A stretch of 11,970 nt of DNA, taken from assembly GCA_002499185.1 (NCBI GenBank), contig DAKN01000031.1, positions 1 to 11,970 on the forward strand. The letters run 5' to 3'. The translations under genes and the position numbers were made by a program. Below, one piece after another: positions 6,203 through 11,970 of this stretch (positions are counted from its first letter, which is position 1; every line of letters begins with the position of its first letter). A model generated the notes under the pieces. It was given only the letters and a program-made list of their open reading frames with translations. It was not told the origin of the DNA and ran no database searches. The stretch is from Candidatus Pacearchaeota archaeon UBA284 (GTDB lineage Archaea > Nanobdellota > Nanobdellia > Pacearchaeales > UBA284).

Positions 6203-6640
6203 ATGAAACAAAAATTTTCAACGTCATGGAATAAGAGTAAACAGAGAAGAAAACAAGTTAAATATAGAAAAAATGCTCCTTTGCATTTGAGAAAAAAATT
6301 AATAAATGCTGCTTTGAGCAAGGAATTAAGAAAAAAACATTCAAAAAAAAGTGTTTCTTTAAGGAAAGGAGATCTTATAAAAATTCTTTCTGGAAAATTC
6401 AGGGGAAAAACAGGGAAAATTGAATCAGTTGATTTAAAACGATTAAAAGTTTATGTTGAGGGAATTCAGATCATAAAACAAGATGGAAATAAGACAAATA
6501 TTCCATTAGAACCATCAAATTTAGAAATAATTGAATTAAATTTAATAGATAAAAAAAGAATAATGGTAAAAGAAAAGCCAAAAATAAAAACAAAAGCTAA
6601 AATAACTAAAATAACTAAAAATAAACTTGAGGTAAAATAA
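6203..6640 (+). CDS. rpl24: Large-subunit ribosomal protein L24 (uL24)
   Basis: uL24 initiates large-subunit assembly by binding 23S rRNA near its 5' end. A KOW domain is visible at residues 52-80 (SLRKGDLIKILSGKFRGKTG), preceded by the archaeal N-terminal SWNKSKQRRKQ and APLHLRKKLINAALSKELR segments. The 145 residues exceed the usual 115-125 because of a lysine-rich C-terminal tail (about 117-145) with a small TKI repeat. The start at 6203 is chosen because ATG 6146 would overlap L14 by 40 nt and add 19 residues unlike the family. The gap to L14 is 17 nt. Confidence 0.95.
   Translation: MKQKFSTSWNKSKQRRKQVKYRKNAPLHLRKKLINAALSKELRKKHSKKSVSLRKGDLIKILSGKFRGKTGKIESVDLKRLKVYVEGIQIIKQDGNKTNIPLEPSNLEIIELNLIDKKRIMVKEKPKIKTKAKITKITKNKLEVK
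6597..6622 (+). repeat. 9-bp tandem microrepeat in the L24 tail
   Basis: The unit CTAAAATAA occurs twice, followed by a third partial copy CTAAAA. It encodes a Thr-Lys-Ile repeat in the disordered lysine-rich C-terminal tail of L24. Because the unit is three codons long, slippage would change tail length without breaking the frame. Confidence 0.6.
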
Positions 6641-6641
6641 A

Positions 6642-7286
6642 ATGCATTTAAAAAGAAAAGCCATGCCAAAAAATTGGCAACTTCCAAGAAAAACAAAAAA
6701 ATATATTGTCAAATCTAATCCAGGGCAAAATATGAACTATTCTCTTCCTTGTTTATTGATATTGCGAGATGTTTTGGGATTGGTTAAAACGACTAGAGAG
6801 GCAAAGATTATACTAAAAGAAGGTAATATCTATGTAAATAATAAAAAAATAAATTCAGAAAAGTTTTCTATTGGATTATTTGATAGACTATATATTAAAA
6901 AAGAAGAAAAATACTTCACCATAACATTAGACAAACATGGTTTAAAGGTAATTGAAATATCTGAAAAAGATGCTGGTGTCAAACCCATAAAAGTGATTGG
7001 AAAAAAATTATTAAAAAATAAAAAAATCCAAATAAATTGTTTTGATGGAAGAAACTTTATATATGATAAAGAAATTAGGGTTGGCGATAGTATTTTAATT
7101 GATTTAAAAGAAAATAAAATTTTAAAAATTCTATCCCTTAAAGAAGGATCTGATGCCTTTATACTTTTTGGAAATCATAAAGGAAGGGTGGGAAAAATAG
7201 AAAAAATCGAAAAGGAAAATGCTATTTTAAAATTTGGAGATGAAAAAAGCAAAGTTAAGCTAAATAATATCTATATTATAAATTAA
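6642..7286 (+). CDS. rps4e: Small-subunit ribosomal protein S4e (eS4)
   Basis: eS4 is a small-subunit protein shared by archaea and eukaryotes and absent from bacteria. The N-terminal HLKRKAMPKNWQLPRKTKKY is diagnostic. An S4-like RNA-binding domain spans about residues 35-85 (LRDVLGLVKTTREAKIILKE, then GNIYVNNKKI), a central domain follows, and a KOW-type unit lies at 169-195 (DAFILFGNHKGRVGKIEKI). At 214 residues it is shorter than the usual archaeal S4e (about 235-245), with the C-terminus closing soon after the KOW unit. It starts one base after L24 and one base before L5, in standard archaeal order. Confidence 0.97.
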   Translation: MHLKRKAMPKNWQLPRKTKKYIVKSNPGQNMNYSLPCLLILRDVLGLVKTTREAKIILKEGNIYVNNKKINSEKFSIGLFDRLYIKKEEKYFTITLDKHGLKVIEISEKDAGVKPIKVIGKKLLKNKKIQINCFDGRNFIYDKEIRVGDSILIDLKENKILKILSLKEGSDAFILFGNHKGRVGKIEKIEKENAILKFGDEKSKVKLNNIYIIN

Positions 7287-7287
7287 A

Positions 7288-7836
7288 ATGAAAAAAGAAA
7301 TAAAAAGTAAAAAAGAAAAGATTGAAAAAAATAACAATCCTATGAAGGAAGTATCTATAGAGCGAGCGATATTACATTGTTCAACAGCAGATCCAAATAA
7401 ATTAGAAAGATCGATAAAATTATTAAAATTTATAACCGGAATGGTTCCTGTAAAAACCTTAGCAAAAAAAAGGATTCCAACGTTTAAAATACGTCCGGGA
7501 TTAGAAATAGGTTGTAAAGTAACCTTGCGGGGACAAAAGGCAACAGATATTTTAAAATCTATCTTGGTGGGTGTTCCAGATTTAAATAAAAAACAATTTA
7601 GAGAAGGATTCTTCTCTTTTGGAATAAGAGAATATATTGAAATTCCATCGATTCCTTATCAAAGAGATATTGGGATGTTAGGTTTTGAAGTAATTGTGAT
7701 ATTAAAACGAAAAGCCGGAACAAGAACACCGAGAAGAAAGATAAGGCCTAAAAAAATAGGGAATATTCATAGAATCACCCAAGAAGAAACAATAAATTTT
7801 TTCAAGAAAAATTTTAAAACACCGATAATTGATTAA
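7288..7836 (+). CDS. rpl5: Large-subunit ribosomal protein L5 (uL5)
   Basis: uL5 binds 5S rRNA in the central protuberance and contacts P-site tRNA. The archaeal core begins at NPMKEVSIERAI (17-28) and includes LLKFITGMVPVKTLAKKRIP, TFKIRPGLEIGCKVTLRGQK, REGFFSFGIREYIEIP and DIGMLGFEVIVILKR. A lysine-rich leader of about 16 residues precedes the core. ATG 7342 is a possible later start, but ATG 7288 lies one base after S4e in the usual AAAATG context. The segment that normally reads LNIGVGE in archaea is LHCSTAD here (29-35), a local divergence. The length is 182 residues. Confidence 0.96.
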   Translation: MKKEIKSKKEKIEKNNNPMKEVSIERAILHCSTADPNKLERSIKLLKFITGMVPVKTLAKKRIPTFKIRPGLEIGCKVTLRGQKATDILKSILVGVPDLNKKQFREGFFSFGIREYIEIPSIPYQRDIGMLGFEVIVILKRKAGTRTPRRKIRPKKIGNIHRITQEETINFFKKNFKTPIID

Positions 7837-7838
7837 AA

Positions 7839-8069
7839 ATGACAGCAAGTGATTGGAAAAAAATGTTCAAGCAACTGAATGCAAAGCCGGTAATTAAATC
7901 AAGATATGTTAAATTTTGCAAACCAAAAGATAGGAAACATGGAGTAGCCTCTCAAAAATGTGTTCGATGTGGCCGTTATGGTGGGCATTTAAACCAATAT
8001 GGTTTACATTTGTGTAGGCATTGCTTCAGAGAAATTGCTGAAAAAATAGGATTTAAAAAATATCACTAA
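7839..8069 (+). CDS. rps14: Small-subunit ribosomal protein S14 (uS14), zinc type
   Basis: uS14 lies in the small-subunit head near S3 and S10. Two CxxC pairs (C41/C44 in CVRCGRYGG and C59/C62 in CRHCFREIA) form the zinc ribbon of the C+ form. The end IAEKIGFKKYH is typical for archaea. At 76 residues it carries an N-terminal stretch of about 24 residues (TASDWKKMFKQLNAKPVIK) before the compact core of about 50. ATG 7863 is an in-frame alternative, but 7839 lies directly after the L5 stop and fits the cluster pattern. Its TAA overlaps the SD of S8. Confidence 0.95.
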   Translation: MTASDWKKMFKQLNAKPVIKSRYVKFCKPKDRKHGVASQKCVRCGRYGGHLNQYGLHLCRHCFREIAEKIGFKKYH

Positions 8070-8073
8070 GGAG
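8068..8073 (+). promoter_or_regulatory. Shine-Dalgarno AAGGAG for S8
   Basis: AAGGAG overlaps the S14 stop codon and ends 6 nt before the S8 ATG at 8080. It is the strongest SD in the window and stands out because most genes here have none. Confidence 0.7.
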
Positions 8074-8079
8074 AAAAAA

Positions 8080-8466
8080 ATGGTAGTACGAGATTGGTTA
8101 AGTTCAACATTGAATAGCTTTATGAATTCAAAGCAAGTGGGTAAGAAAGAAGTAATGATTATGCCTATTTCAAATTTGATTTTGGGCGTTTTACAAATAA
8201 TGAAAGGAGGGGGATATATAAAAGGCTTCAAAATTGAAGAAGACAAATTGAAAAAAGCAATAGTTGAATTGGGGAAGATAAATAAATGTAAAGCAATAAA
8301 ACCCCGATTTTATGTAAAAAAAGATGAGTTTGAGAAATACATTAAAAGGTACCTTCCAGCAAGGGACTTTGGAATATTAATCGTTTCAACAAACAAGGGT
8401 TTAATGACTCATAAAGATGCGATGGAAAAGGGTATTGGGGGTAGCCTCATTGCATATTGTTATTAA
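8080..8466 (+). CDS. rps8: Small-subunit ribosomal protein S8 (uS8)
   Basis: uS8 binds the central domain of 16S rRNA and is needed for platform assembly. In bacteria and some archaea it can also bind its own mRNA. The 128-residue protein starts with a WLSSTLNSFMNSKQVGKKEV region and IMPISNLILGVLQIMKGGGY, continues with IKPRFYVKKDEFEKY and LPARDFGILIVSTNKG, and ends with the archaeal motif GLMTHKDAMEKGIGGSLIAY. The length matches the archaeal family. It is preceded by the best SD in the cluster, which suggests stronger or independent initiation. Confidence 0.97.
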   Translation: MVVRDWLSSTLNSFMNSKQVGKKEVMIMPISNLILGVLQIMKGGGYIKGFKIEEDKLKKAIVELGKINKCKAIKPRFYVKKDEFEKYIKRYLPARDFGILIVSTNKGLMTHKDAMEKGIGGSLIAYCY

Positions 8467-8471
8467 TTAAA

Positions 8472-9020
8472 ATGAAAAAAGAAATTAAAAAAATTTTGAA
8501 AATAACAGAAGGAACACAGGTAGAAATTGATCTCCCTATTATAAAAATTTCCGGCCCAAAGGGGATTGTTGAAAAAAAATTTAAAATTACTAAGGGAATA
8601 ATTATTGAAAAACAAGGGGATGAAATAATCATCACTCATGAAAAAGCAACAAAAAATGAAAAAAAACTTATTGGTTCAATTGTGGGGATATTAAATAGTT
8701 TAATTCGTGGTGTTAACGAAGAATATGAATATGAAGTTATGATTTGCGCAGCGCATTTTCCTATGACTGTAAAAGTGGAAGGAAATAAATTAATAATAAA
8801 AAACTTTTTTGGAGAAAATAAAGATAGAGAAATAAAAATACCTGTTGGTGCAAGAGTTTCTATTCAAGGAGATATTATCAAAATACTTTCTCCAGATAAG
8901 GAATTAGCTGGATTAACTGCCTCAACTTTTGAAGGTGCAACCAGATTGACCACAAGAGACCGAAGAATATTTCAAGATGGATTATGGATTGTAAAAAAAC
9001 AGAAAGGAAAACAAAGATAA
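8472..9020 (+). CDS. rpl6: Large-subunit ribosomal protein L6 (uL6)
   Basis: uL6 lies near the factor-binding site and the sarcin-ricin loop of 23S rRNA. The two-repeat fold is apparent: the N-terminal strand run VEIDLPIIKISGPKGIVEKK, the SLIRGVNEEYEYEVMICAAH region at about 76-95, then the second repeat with FFGENKDREIKIPVG and the archaeal closing FEGATRLTTRDRRIFQDGLW. The 182-residue length is standard. ATG 8472 gives the cluster-typical AAAATG context 5 nt after S8; an upstream TTG (8457) would overlap S8. Confidence 0.97.
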   Translation: MKKEIKKILKITEGTQVEIDLPIIKISGPKGIVEKKFKITKGIIIEKQGDEIIITHEKATKNEKKLIGSIVGILNSLIRGVNEEYEYEVMICAAHFPMTVKVEGNKLIIKNFFGENKDREIKIPVGARVSIQGDIIKILSPDKELAGLTASTFEGATRLTTRDRRIFQDGLWIVKKQKGKQR

Positions 9021-9021
9021 A

Positions 9022-9702
9022 ATGGAAAATAAACAAAGATTAATAGATGTAAGGAAGAAATTGAAGAAAGCGAAGCCTGTTTTTGTTAGAAAAGATAGTT
9101 TTAAAATTTCAAGACTTGGAAAAAATAGAAAAAAGAAATTAAAGTGGAGAAGACCAAGGGGAAGGCATAATAAAGTAAGAGAAAAGAAAAAAGGCAATAT
9201 GAAACAACCATCTATAGGTTACAGATCTCCAAAGAAAATCAGGGGATTGCTTAATGGATTCAAAATGATTTATATTTCAAACATGAAAGAATTATTGAAC
9301 TTAAAAAAAGAAGAGATGGGAATAATAAGAAATATTGGTGCAAAGAAAAAATTAGAATTAATGAAAAAAGCAAAAGAACTAAAAATTAATCTTTATAAAA
9401 TTGATGCAGATAAAGAAATAACTAAAATAGAAGAAAAATCGATGGAATTGAAAAAAAGAAGAGAAGAAAGAATAAAGAAAAAGCTTGAAAGAGAGAAAAA
9501 AGAAAAGAAAAAAGAAGAATCTAAAACAGATAAAGAAAAAAAAGAAGAGATAGATCTTCAAAAAGAAAAAACACTTCATCAAAAAATTGAAGAAAAACAA
9601 ACTATGCACCACGATAGTTTAGAAAAAAGCCATAGTCATGAAATAAAACAAGAACATAAAAATGTAAGAGATGAGGGTAGAGGCCTTGAAAATAATCAAT
9701 AA
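9022..9702 (+). CDS. rpl32e: Large-subunit ribosomal protein L32e (eL32) with long charged tail
   Basis: eL32 is a large-subunit protein of archaea and eukaryotes. The core occupies residues 1 to about 130: FVRKDSFKISRLG, KWRRPRGRHNKVREKKKG, PSIGYRSPKKIRGLLNGF and the C-terminal NIGAKKKLELMKKAKELKI helix region ending in NLYKID. Beyond it is an extra tail of about 95 residues (129-226), almost entirely Lys, Glu and Arg, likely a single charged helix to about 180. It then becomes a section with six histidines (186, 196, 197, 204, 206, 212). The codons match the neighbours, so it does not look like an insertion from elsewhere. The frame runs to one base before the L19e start. Confidence 0.95.
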   Translation: MENKQRLIDVRKKLKKAKPVFVRKDSFKISRLGKNRKKKLKWRRPRGRHNKVREKKKGNMKQPSIGYRSPKKIRGLLNGFKMIYISNMKELLNLKKEEMGIIRNIGAKKKLELMKKAKELKINLYKIDADKEITKIEEKSMELKKRREERIKKKLEREKKEKKKEESKTDKEKKEEIDLQKEKTLHQKIEEKQTMHHDSLEKSHSHEIKQEHKNVRDEGRGLENNQ

Positions 9703-9703
9703 A

Positions 9704-10135
9704 ATGAAAACGCTGAAATTGCAAAAAAGAATTGCTGCAAAAATATTGGGTATTGGAATTAATAATGTTTTTTTTGAGCCTGAAAGAATAACAGAAATTA
9801 AAGATGCAATTACTAGGCAAGATGTAGAAGACCTAATAAAGGATAAAGCAATAAAAAAACGCCCAATTGGGGGAAATAAAAGAAGATCGGGAAAAATAAG
9901 AGATTTAAGAAGAATTAAAGGAAGAAAACGTGGAGTAGGGAAAAAAAGAAAGAGGGTTGGAACTAGAAAAAGAGATTATATTAACAGGATAAGAAAAATC
10001 AGAACATTACTAAAACACATGAAAGATAAAAAGGAGATATCTTCAGAGAAATATAACTCTTCAAGAAAACTTGCAAAGGCTAGTGTAATAAAAACAAAAA
10101 GAGAATTAATAAATTATTTAAAAGAAAATAAATAG
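9704..10135 (+). CDS. rpl19e: Large-subunit ribosomal protein L19e (eL19)
   Basis: eL19 is an archaeal and eukaryotic large-subunit protein that helps form an inter-subunit bridge. The family pattern is clear: LKLQKRIAAKILGIGINNVF at the N-terminus, RITEIKDAITRQDVEDLIKD, the strongly basic GKRKRVG-like linker (GVGKKRKRVGTRKRDY) and a long C-terminal helix RIRKIRTLLKHMKDKKEIS. The 143 residues are close to the archaeal norm of about 150. I chose ATG 9704, which follows the L32e stop in AAAATG context; ATG 9671 would overlap L32e. It ends in TAG, the only TAG stop among the complete genes. L18 follows after 13 nt. Confidence 0.97.
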   Translation: MKTLKLQKRIAAKILGIGINNVFFEPERITEIKDAITRQDVEDLIKDKAIKKRPIGGNKRRSGKIRDLRRIKGRKRGVGKKRKRVGTRKRDYINRIRKIRTLLKHMKDKKEISSEKYNSSRKLAKASVIKTKRELINYLKENK

Positions 10136-10148
10136 TTGAATAAACAAA

Positions 10149-10643
10149 ATGTCTAAAAAAAAGTTAAAAATTGTTTTGGAAAGAAGAAGAAGAGAAGGAA
10201 GGACAGATTATGTTACAAGAATGCATTTACTTAAATCCAATAAGCACAGACTTGTTATAAGAAAAACAACAAATTATATAATTGCCCAGATTATTGAAAC
10301 AAAAAATCTCCAAGATTTCACAAGGGCTTTTTTCAATTCATCTGAATTAAAAAAATTTGGTTTAAAAAGTGGTTTAAAAAGCACAATGGCTGCATATTTA
10401 ACCGGATATGCTCTTGGAAAAAAAGCCTTAAAGGAGAATATAAAAGAAGCCATACTAGATATTGGATTACAGACTTCAACAAAAGGATCAAGAATATATG
10501 CTTTGGTAAAGGGAGTTATTGATTCAGGTTTAGAAATTCCCTGTGATAAAAAAATGCTTCCAAAACAAGAAAGATTAGAAGGTAAAAATTTAAAATCAGA
10601 CCCTATAAAATTATTTGATGAAATTAAATCTAAATTAAAATAA
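10149..10643 (+). CDS. rpl18: Large-subunit ribosomal protein L18 (uL18)
   Basis: uL18 binds 5S rRNA together with L5 in the central protuberance. Visible family segments are RRRREGRTDYVTRMHLLKSN, HRLVIRKTTNYIIAQII, the MAAYLTGYALGKKAL helix, AILDIGLQTSTKGSRIYALV and GVIDSGLEIPCDKKMLPKQE with the archaeal RLEGKN. The 164 residues are shorter than in many Euryarchaeota (about 185-200), the difference being at the C-terminus. The 13-nt gap before it is longer than most in the cluster and has no SD. Confidence 0.96.
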   Translation: MSKKKLKIVLERRRREGRTDYVTRMHLLKSNKHRLVIRKTTNYIIAQIIETKNLQDFTRAFFNSSELKKFGLKSGLKSTMAAYLTGYALGKKALKENIKEAILDIGLQTSTKGSRIYALVKGVIDSGLEIPCDKKMLPKQERLEGKNLKSDPIKLFDEIKSKLK

Positions 10644-10646
10644 GGA
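10642..10646 (+). promoter_or_regulatory. Weak Shine-Dalgarno AAGGA for S5
   Basis: AAGGA overlaps the TAA of L18 and lies 9 nt before the S5 ATG at 10656. The spacing is acceptable but the match is partial, so this is a tentative call. Confidence 0.4.
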
Positions 10647-10655
10647 AAAATAAAA

Positions 10656-11363
10656 ATGTATAGACAAAGAAAAGAAATGGGAGAAGAAAAAAAACGAGAA
10701 ATAGAAAAACGTAAAAGAGAAGAGCAGGGATTAAAATGGGTACCAAAAACTCAGCTTGGTAAAGATATTGTTGCTGGAAAAGTAAAAGATGTTGAAGAAA
10801 TTTTTTCAAATAATCAAAAAATATTCGAATCAGAAATTGTAGATTTATTACTTCCAAATTTAGAAAGTGATTTAATAAATATTGGACAAGCTAAAGGAAA
10901 ATTTGGCGGGGGTAAAAGACGTCCATGGAGACAAACACAAAAGAAAACTGCTGAAGGAAATGTTCCAACTTTCTCTTGTTTAGTTGTTGTAGGAGATAAA
11001 AATGGGCATGTTGGTCTTGGATTGGGAAGAGCAAAAGAAACAATCCCAGCTAAAGAAAAAGCGATAAAACAAGCAAAATTAAATATATTAAGCATAAAAA
11101 GGGGTTGTGGAAGTTTTAATTGTACCTGTTCAGAAAAACACAGTATTCCATTTCAAGTAAAAGGCAAATGTGGTAGTGTGAGGGTAACATTAATTCCTGC
11201 GCCAAAAGGAACTGGATTGGCTGCAGATGATGATTGTAAGAAAATACTAAGATTGGCTGGAATAAAAGATGTTTATAGTCGATCTTCTGGACAAACAAGA
11301 ACTAAAATAAATATGGCTAGAGCGTGTATTGATGCTTTACAAAAATTAGATAAATTTGTATAA
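10656..11363 (+). CDS. rps5: Small-subunit ribosomal protein S5 (uS5)
   Basis: uS5 lies at the mRNA entry side with S3 and S4 and influences decoding fidelity. A charged N-terminal helix (1-25) precedes the archaeal WVPKTQLGKDIVAGKV segment. The double-stranded-RNA-binding-like domain runs from about residue 85 (GGGKRRPWRQTQKKTAEGN) through VVVGDKNGHVGLGLGRAKET to about 145. The second domain contains KCGSVRVTLIPAPKGTGLAA and RSSGQTRTKINMARA. The archaeal Cys-rich loop RGCGSFNCTCSEKHSIPF (C151, C156, C158, H162) is present and might bind a metal. The length of 235 is at the upper end of the family. A partial SD precedes it. Confidence 0.97.
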   Translation: MYRQRKEMGEEKKREIEKRKREEQGLKWVPKTQLGKDIVAGKVKDVEEIFSNNQKIFESEIVDLLLPNLESDLINIGQAKGKFGGGKRRPWRQTQKKTAEGNVPTFSCLVVVGDKNGHVGLGLGRAKETIPAKEKAIKQAKLNILSIKRGCGSFNCTCSEKHSIPFQVKGKCGSVRVTLIPAPKGTGLAADDDCKKILRLAGIKDVYSRSSGQTRTKINMARACIDALQKLDKFV

Positions 11364-11382
11364 AAAAATAACCAGAAATAAA

Positions 11383-11823
11383 ATGAAAAAAATAATTGTA
11401 TTAAGAATTAGAGGAAGAGTTGGAGTCAGAAGAGAAGTTGAGGATACATTATATATGTTAAGATTAAGAAAAAAAATGGTTGCTGTTATCCTAGATGATT
11501 CTAAAGAAACAATGGGTATGATACAAAAAATAAAAGATTATGTTGCTTTTGATGAATTAAATGAAGAAACTTTAAAATTGTTAATTTTAAAAAGAGCTAA
11601 ACTTCCAGGAAATAAGAGTCCCGGTTATGATGAAAAAAAAGCGGAAGAAATTGCGAAGAAAATATTAGAAAATAAATCAAAAATTTCTGAATTGGAAATA
11701 AAACCTTTTTTTGCGTTACATCCGCCCAGAGGAGGATTTAAAAAAAGCATAAAGGTGCCTTATCCAAAAGGAATTCTTGGAAAAAATAAAAATTTAAATG
11801 AATTGATTAAATTAATGTTATAA
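11383..11823 (+). CDS. rpl30: Large-subunit ribosomal protein L30 (uL30)
   Basis: uL30 is a 23S rRNA-binding protein; the archaeal form is longer than the bacterial one. The ferredoxin-like core is at residues 1-60 (IIVLRIRGRVGVRREVEDTL and MLRLRKKMVAVILDD), followed by MIQKIKDYVAFDELN. The archaeal extension ends with FFALHPPRGGFKKSIKVPYP and KGILGKN, which are diagnostic. The length of 146 residues is near the usual 150-155. ATG 11383 lies 19 nt after S5, the longest gap between genes of the cluster, in AAAATG context. A TTG at 11356 would overlap S5 and adds non-family residues. Confidence 0.97.
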   Translation: MKKIIVLRIRGRVGVRREVEDTLYMLRLRKKMVAVILDDSKETMGMIQKIKDYVAFDELNEETLKLLILKRAKLPGNKSPGYDEKKAEEIAKKILENKSKISELEIKPFFALHPPRGGFKKSIKVPYPKGILGKNKNLNELIKLML

Positions 11824-11833
11824 TTATACTAAA

Positions 11834-11970
11834 ATGTCAACACTAAGATCTAGGCGTTCTCGAGTAAGGGGTAGAAAAACTGCTGGTTATGGCTATAAAA
11901 AGAAGCATAGGGGAAAAGGCAGTAAAGGTGGAAAAGGCATGGCTGGAACAGGGAAAAGAGCCGGACAAAA
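11834..11970 (+). CDS. rpl15: Large-subunit ribosomal protein L15 (uL15), 5' part only
   Basis: The first 45 codons are present before the window ends. They read as MSTLRSRRSRVRGRKTAGYG and continue with KKKHRGKGSKGGKGMAGTGK, a glycine- and lysine-rich archaeal uL15 N-terminus. This region is an extended basic tail that penetrates 23S rRNA. ATG 11834 follows the L30 stop by 10 nt in ACTAAAATG context. In archaea secY usually comes next, but it lies outside this window. Confidence 0.93.
   Translation, partial: MSTLRSRRSRVRGRKTAGYGYKKKHRGKGSKGGKGMAGTGKRAGQ

Noticed and set aside
9379..9612. Antisense open frame opposite the L32e tail
   Set aside because: It is Phe-rich only because it is the complement of Lys/Glu-rich codons. 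The same applies to the other antisense frames; none has a plausible start context or family resemblance.
11817..11828. TATA-like sequence before L15 as an internal promoter
   Set aside because: The expected transcription start would lie downstream of the L15 ATG. The spacing does not support a promoter for L15.
643..11970. A novel defence, mobile or biosynthetic system hidden in the cluster
   Set aside because: Every frame from L3 onward is a recognisable ribosomal protein or aIF1 with gaps of at most 19 nt. There is no room for extra genes, and no repeats or integration signs are visible.

Overview
The window is an archaeal S10-spc type ribosomal-protein gene cluster, entirely on the + strand and packed almost without gaps. 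It carries the proteins found only in archaea and eukaryotes (S4e, L32e, L19e) and an archaeal aIF1/SUI1 gene inside the operon, and its L3, L2, S5 and S17 have archaeal-type sequences, so the source is an archaeon, not a bacterium. The DNA is very A+T-rich (about 70% by eye), Lys codons are mostly AAA and Arg codons mostly AGA. Several proteins are shorter or more divergent than in free-living Euryarchaeota (S4e, L18, L2), and the RNase P subunit gene usually found between SUI1 and S17 is missing. Together these suggest a DPANN archaeon (Pacearchaeota/Woesearchaeota/Nanoarchaeota-like). That placement is inferred from sequence style, not from a phylogeny.

Layout: (1) 28-456 is an unrecognised 142-residue protein. 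(2) 457-642 is the only real intergenic region. It holds a tandem oligo-T near-repeat (candidate terminator), a TATA-like box flanked by a short inverted repeat, a small out-of-frame uORF and a second TATA-like box just before L3. (3) 643-5148 is the S10-type block: L3, L4, L23, L2, S19, L22, S3, L29. (4) 5155-11970 is aIF1 followed by the spc-type block: S17, L14, L24, S4e, L5, S14, S8, L6, L32e, L19e, L18, S5, L30 and the first 45 codons of L15, which runs off the window.

The genes encode ribosomal proteins of both subunits plus one initiation factor and look like one long co-transcribed unit. Gaps are 1-19 nt with two overlaps (L4/L23 4 nt, L22/S3 8 nt). Nearly every start codon sits just after the previous stop in an A-rich context (AAAATG) with no Shine-Dalgarno sequence. 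Clear SD motifs precede only S3 and S8, with a weaker one before S5.

I found no mobile element, CRISPR array, tRNA/rRNA or defence-like system. The unusual points are modest: the L3 leader with its competing uORF and two candidate promoters, the unknown gene upstream of L3, the missing rnp1, the histidine-containing charged tail on L32e, and a rewritten Cys-containing segment in L2.
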